Source of the DNA: Endotrypanum monterogeii
Taxonomy: Eukaryota > Euglenozoa > Kinetoplastea > Trypanosomatida > Trypanosomatidae
Direction of reading: 5' to 3'
NCBI GenBank assembly: GCA_000333855.2
Contig: CM007327.1
Coordinates: 419,509-483,508 of the forward strand
DNA length: 64,000 bases
The position numbers and the translations under genes are program-made. Under the pieces are notes generated by a model. It was not told the origin of the DNA and did no database searches. It saw nothing but the letters and a program-made list of their open reading frames with translations. The stretch's first letter is position 1. Each line of letters begins with the position of its first letter. Positions 60,061 to 64,000 of this stretch are shown one piece after another.

Positions 60061-63000
60061 ATGAGCTCCTTAACCTCTCCTTCGACTTCTGCAGGAATTC
60101 CCCTCGGCAAATCCCCGCCGAAGGAGCGGCCGAAACAATCTTCTCTCTTCCCTGGTGTTGCCATCTCTGAGCGTGACGGCGGGCATACTTTGAAGACGAC
60201 TCGTAGCCAGCTCTCCCTCGAGTGGCTTTCTCAGTTTCCCTCAGCGCAGACGGCAGTGCCGTCGCCACCTACGCGTCCGAGCACGTCTACGTCCGGAGAA
60301 CACAATGTCCGCGTGGATGACGCGGCCGCCGCCGATGAGCGAGAGCAGCTGAAGGAGCTGCTGGGGCTGATTGAGCGGCTGAAAAACTTGCTCACTCCAG
60401 CAACAGAGCGACTCCTTCGGCTCCGTGGTACCCTCAAGGCGCTGAAGGAGCAAGTGGCGGTCAGCGCAGCGCCAGGGAACACTCCTGCGGGTCTTTCGAT
60501 TTCCTCCGTGAGTATGGCGGACACATTGCCGTCTGTACGGCTGTGTGTGGCGGGGACTTCAGATGAAGCTATGGAGGAGGTATTTCAGTTCATTGTTCAC
60601 CGCGATCCGCCGGGGCATCGCGGCAGCACCGGCAACGCCGTGAGCGGTGGGTGCTCACCCGCCGTTCACAGCGCCAGCGGCTCTGGCGGTCGTCTTCCCA
60701 CCCCGGATATTGGGCAATCGACCTTCTCGCAGGTGTCGCCGTGTAGTAATGGAGGGCGGAGACGGTCGCGGTTCGACTCTGGTGGCGTTAGCGCCGGGAC
60801 GAATGCAGTGACGCAGACTGGACACCCCGGCGGCTCCGCCAGCTCAGTGTGGCCGTCCGGCCCTGTCGCTTTCGGCGAGGAGGGAAAAACGGTGTCGGCG
60901 GGGGGGTCCTCCCTCCGATTCCCTTCTACACCACCCTTGGCGCCGTCGCTCATGTCTGCTACTCAAGCGACTGTGCACGACACCCAATCCCCGAGCGGTG
61001 CTCGCCAGCCCGGTAGTCCTGGAGTTACAGAAATGCCGTCGCTCGATCAGTTTCCATTACCCATGATGCACTCGCGCATCTCGTCGGGGGGATACGCGGG
61101 CGGCACCCGAGTGGTGCGGGACAACCCGAATACCCCCTACCATCATCCAAAGGGTACTTCCTTGCCACCACTACCTACTGCGGCATCCACCGCGACGACG
61201 CCGACGGGGCAACCAGGTGCCGGCGGTGGCGGCGGATCTGTAGATCGCCTCCCATCCGTTGCTGGTGCCACCGCCACCCACGAAGTGCACCAGCAGGGTA
61301 CCCTTTCTCCCCCCCTCCTGCCGTCGGCCGGCTCACTGGGTTGCTCCCTCTCTACGACACCAACACCACCGTTGCCAGCAGCGCCGGCAAACCATCACAT
61401 GCGCCGTGCACGCTCAACACCGTCGATCGAGTCCCCCTGCCGCGGCGATCCTGCCTCCATAGTGACAACAACTGACGCGGAGGGGATGGGCTGCAGCTTG
61501 CATATGCGGCCACCGTCGCAGATGATGCTCCGCAACACCGCACCATCCGCGGAGATGGGTAGTGATGGGGTGAACGCGAGCCCGTCGACTACGTCCATGA
61601 GCCTTTCCTCCACCATGCCAGATCTTTCTGTCACTCCGCCGCCATTGCCTGGTTTTTCTACACTGGCAACGTTGGAGGTGAGTGGTGCGTCATTGCGCAC
61701 CCCATCGTCGCCGCCTAACGCCTCTTTGGCGGCCTCCCCACAGTCGCCGATGCGTCAGAGCATGGGTACCGCGTTGACGGTCAATCAAGCTTCCGAGGCG
61801 AACAAGAAGGCTGCCGTCAGCCGCTTTCGGCGAAGGGCCAGAGGCAGTCAGGTCTTTGCCGGTCTCTCTTCGTTGCCGTTCAGTGAGTTTTCCTCCTTGC
61901 CGACCCCCATCATGATCAATTCAATCGACCGCACCCTGTCTCAGTGTTCGGAGGTAATGGAGCAGCAGCTGCTCCCTCATCCTCATCATCACCGGCCGCG
62001 CCCAAACGGCTCTGCAGCCTTTGCTACATCACGTTTTGTTACCCTTCCGACGCCATTTTCTTCCCAGGCAAGGAGAGGCAAGCAGAACAGCGCAGGTCGA
62101 AGCTTTCGCGAGGACTCGGCGATCCTGTCTCGAGTATCCTCCTTCGCACCATCGGCGATGCGCTTTGGGCAAAGGGCACGCCGCCGTGTGCTCTCACTCA
62201 CCCAAGCTCAGCTGTGTCTCTCCGCCTGGGACCTCTTCCACCGAGGCCACATGGGCAGCCGTGTGCAGACGGCATTCCAGGCTACACTGGCCGCATCTGG
62301 TCTCTCTAGTCCAATCGGTTTGCGGAGCTTCGCCGAGCAACGTAACCGTCAGGCGACCAGTGGTCTCCGTAGTCTCATGAGCGGCAGTGGAAGTCGAATA
62401 GGCGTTTCTCAGCACCAGGAGCACTCGTCACCACTGCGTAGCGCCATGGTGACGTCAGAGGTGTCGTCTCACATGCTGTCGGGGTCTCAATGGTTGGTGA
62501 GTACGAGCGAGGATGGAATTCTGCGTCACGATGCTCTCCCGTCCGCAGCGCAGCCAACGGTGAGTTCTCGTGCCACCCCAGTGTCCACCACTGCCGATTA
62601 TGCATTTTTTTGTGTACCCTACGCGGCAGTTGAGCGTGGCCTCGGGTCGGAGGTGAACCGTGGCTCCAGCAGTAGCGCTACCAGTGACCTTGGTGTCGGC
62701 CCCGGCGGTGTGAATACGTCGGTCGGTGTCGGCGGGGAGATGCAGGAGGTGGAGGCAGTGCTCGACATCCTGTTCGGAATCTTCAGAGGCGGTGCGCATT
62801 TGCGTTCGAAGGACCAAGAGCAGCCGCCAATACCCCACAACGCCACGGCCGGCGCCAAGTCAATCCTCGTGACGGCCAACACCAGCGCTTGTGGCAACGC
62901 GGCGCATTCCACTGCGGTCATGCTTTCCGCTAGTTCTTCCGTGCACGACGTCGAGGCTACCCCGTCCCAGAATGCGGGGTGCATCGGGGATGGCAACACC

Positions 63001-64000
63001 GATTGTATCAGTGATGAGCCGAGAAACGGGCGGGGGGTGCCACACCCAACCCAAAGCGTTCCCGGGCCTCAGCGTGTGGCTGGGGCGCGTTCTCTCAAAA
63101 CCGCCAGGCCCAGGATTCATAGTGAAAATCCTACTACCCACGGTGTCGTGTCACCGCGAATACGCATCTCCTCACTAGACTCGCCCACCGCTGCGGACAT
63201 CTCGTTCTCGTCCGAGCAACGGTACCCTGGGGAAAGACTGGACAAGCACCGGGCGCCTTCCTCGCCTCAATCGTCCGACCTCGCAGGACTGCCGTATGCT
63301 TCCTCCGATGAGTGGCTGTTGCCCCTCCGCCAGGCTCTCGTCGATCGCACCATCTTTCTGCTGATGAAATCCAATCAACAGGATACACCGACGCCAAGCC
63401 GGGGCCCTGGGAGTACGACATGTGGCCGGGAGAAGGAGGTGGTTGAGAGGTTCATAGCGTTTGCCAAAGCGCATTACGGCGTCACAGTGCAGCCATGGCG
63501 CGTTATCGTCTTCACGAGTCGCGACGCCACGCGGGCTCGCAATCTAATGCTTGCTGTGTATGCACAGCGACTGCAGCACCAACAAAAGGGAAAGAATCGA
63601 CTGAACACCAGCTCGCGTGTAGTCGATGAGACACCGTCGCAGATGGTGAGGGCCACTGGCACCGGGGAGAGCCATGCGGAGGGAGAGACGGCCACGAGAG
63701 AATCTTTGAACAGTCTCCCTCTCTCCCCGCTTGTGTCTGCATGCATAGGCTCTGAAGCGCCGGTAGTAGCCAACCCGAGCTTAGCGAAGACTCCACCCGA
63801 CATTTCTTTCCTGTCTACTTCACGGCTAACTTTAGAGTCCTCGGTTGACGGAGGTGATGAACGCCGTGCTCACATCTTTGCTGGTGGCCGTTGGCACCAT
63901 AGCGAAGGTGTTCAGCGTGGATCTGGCGATCTTCTCTTTACATTGCTGACCCAAGGGCTGAACGTTCCAGGACTCTCGGTGGCGCTGGAAGAGTACAAAC
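60061..64000 (+). CDS. Large hypothetical protein, 3' end outside the window
   Basis: I translated this frame by hand from the ATG at 60061. Every codon read, covering the last 2.2 kb completely and most of the earlier part, was sense, and no stop was met up to the window end, giving at least 1313 residues. It follows a good predicted splice acceptor. Most of the protein is Ser/Pro/Thr/Gly-rich and looks disordered. A Leu-rich amphipathic segment at residues about 93-135 (LKELLGLIERLKNLL) is a likely coiled coil. A more ordered block occurs near residues 1120-1185, containing VVERFIAFAKAHYGVTVQPW and VIVFTSRDATRARNLMLAVY, which alternates helix-like and strand-like stretches. No known domain is recognised. 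The catalytic or folded part, if any, may lie past the window end. Confidence 0.85.
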   Translation, partial: MSSLTSPSTSAGIPLGKSPPKERPKQSSLFPGVAISERDGGHTLKTTRSQLSLEWLSQFPSAQTAVPSPPTRPSTSTSGEHNVRVDDAAAADEREQLKELLGLIERLKNLLTPATERLLRLRGTLKALKEQVAVSAAPGNTPAGLSISSVSMADTLPSVRLCVAGTSDEAMEEVFQFIVHRDPPGHRGSTGNAVSGGCSPAVHSASGSGGRLPTPDIGQSTFSQVSPCSNGGRRRSRFDSGGVSAGTNAVTQTGHPGGSASSVWPSGPVAFGEEGKTVSAGGSSLRFPSTPPLAPSLMSATQATVHDTQSPSGARQPGSPGVTEMPSLDQFPLPMMHSRISSGGYAGGTRVVRDNPNTPYHHPKGTSLPPLPTAASTATTPTGQPGAGGGGGSVDRLPSVAGATATHEVHQQGTLSPPLLPSAGSLGCSLSTTPTPPLPAAPANHHMRRARSTPSIESPCRGDPASIVTTTDAEGMGCSLHMRPPSQMMLRNTAPSAEMGSDGVNASPSTTSMSLSSTMPDLSVTPPPLPGFSTLATLEVSGASLRTPSSPPNASLAASPQSPMRQSMGTALTVNQASEANKKAAVSRFRRRARGSQVFAGLSSLPFSEFSSLPTPIMINSIDRTLSQCSEVMEQQLLPHPHHHRPRPNGSAAFATSRFVTLPTPFSSQARRGKQNSAGRSFREDSAILSRVSSFAPSAMRFGQRARRRVLSLTQAQLCLSAWDLFHRGHMGSRVQTAFQATLAASGLSSPIGLRSFAEQRNRQATSGLRSLMSGSGSRIGVSQHQEHSSPLRSAMVTSEVSSHMLSGSQWLVSTSEDGILRHDALPSAAQPTVSSRATPVSTTADYAFFCVPYAAVERGLGSEVNRGSSSSATSDLGVGPGGVNTSVGVGGEMQEVEAVLDILFGIFRGGAHLRSKDQEQPPIPHNATAGAKSILVTANTSACGNAAHSTAVMLSASSSVHDVEATPSQNAGCIGDGNTDCISDEPRNGRGVPHPTQSVPGPQRVAGARSLKTARPRIHSENPTTHGVVSPRIRISSLDSPTAADISFSSEQRYPGERLDKHRAPSSPQSSDLAGLPYASSDEWLLPLRQALVDRTIFLLMKSNQQDTPTPSRGPGSTTCGREKEVVERFIAFAKAHYGVTVQPWRVIVFTSRDATRARNLMLAVYAQRLQHQQKGKNRLNTSSRVVDETPSQMVRATGTGESHAEGETATRESLNSLPLSPLVSACIGSEAPVVANPSLAKTPPDISFLSTSRLTLESSVDGGDERRAHIFAGGRWHHSEGVQRGSGDLLFTLLTQGLNVPGLSVALEEYK

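Overview
The window looks like nuclear DNA of a trypanosomatid, most likely Leishmania or a close relative in the Leishmaniinae. Evidence seen: every convincing gene is on the + strand and has no intron. Genes are separated by long pyrimidine-rich spacers full of (TG)n, (CA)n and (TA)n tracts. Most starts are preceded by a polypyrimidine tract and an AG, as expected for spliced-leader trans-splicing. Proteins are very long, with Ser/Ala/Gly/Gln-rich insertions. No strand switch, tRNA, rRNA, CRISPR array or transposon ORF was recognised, so the window reads as the inside of one polycistronic transcription unit.

Layout: (1) 1528-5985, a Q/P/S-rich protein of unknown function. (2) 7515-8654, an SR-type RNA-binding protein with two RRM-like repeats. 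(3) 13440-17489, a STE11/MAPKKK-type kinase with an N-terminal CxxC/CxxC knuckle. (4) 20018-22504, a disordered protein ending in a CaaX box. (5) 24483-25367, a compact CAMK-like kinase resembling plant CIPK/SnRK3 and AMPK catalytic domains. (6) 29837-34828, a mucolipin (TRPML)-like channel. (7) 36120-37127, a small protein with a PHD-like cysteine/histidine pattern. (8) 37794-45581, an Iml1/DEPDC5 homologue (GATOR1 subunit). (9) 46567-47577, radial spoke protein 9. (10) 50229-57587, a PA200/Blm10 proteasome activator with a C-terminal HbYX motif. (11) 60061 to beyond the window end, a long open frame of unknown function.

Three assembly gaps (11803-12298, 25554-25573, 47761-47969) lie inside or beside (TA)n tracts. 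The spacers also hold two higher-order AT repeats: a 40-bp tandem closed by 26-bp inverted arms at 12439-12575, and a 44-bp unit at 18301-18413.

Genes in such arrays are usually functionally unrelated. Even so, the TRPML-like channel and the Iml1 homologue are separated by only one small gene. In other eukaryotes both act at the lysosome/vacuole membrane in Ca2+ and nutrient (TORC1) signalling. The PA200 homologue and the AMPK/CIPK-like kinase are also linked to proteostasis and energy sensing elsewhere. RSP9 marks a motile 9+2 flagellum. Functional calls come from reading translated sequence by eye; no database search was run.
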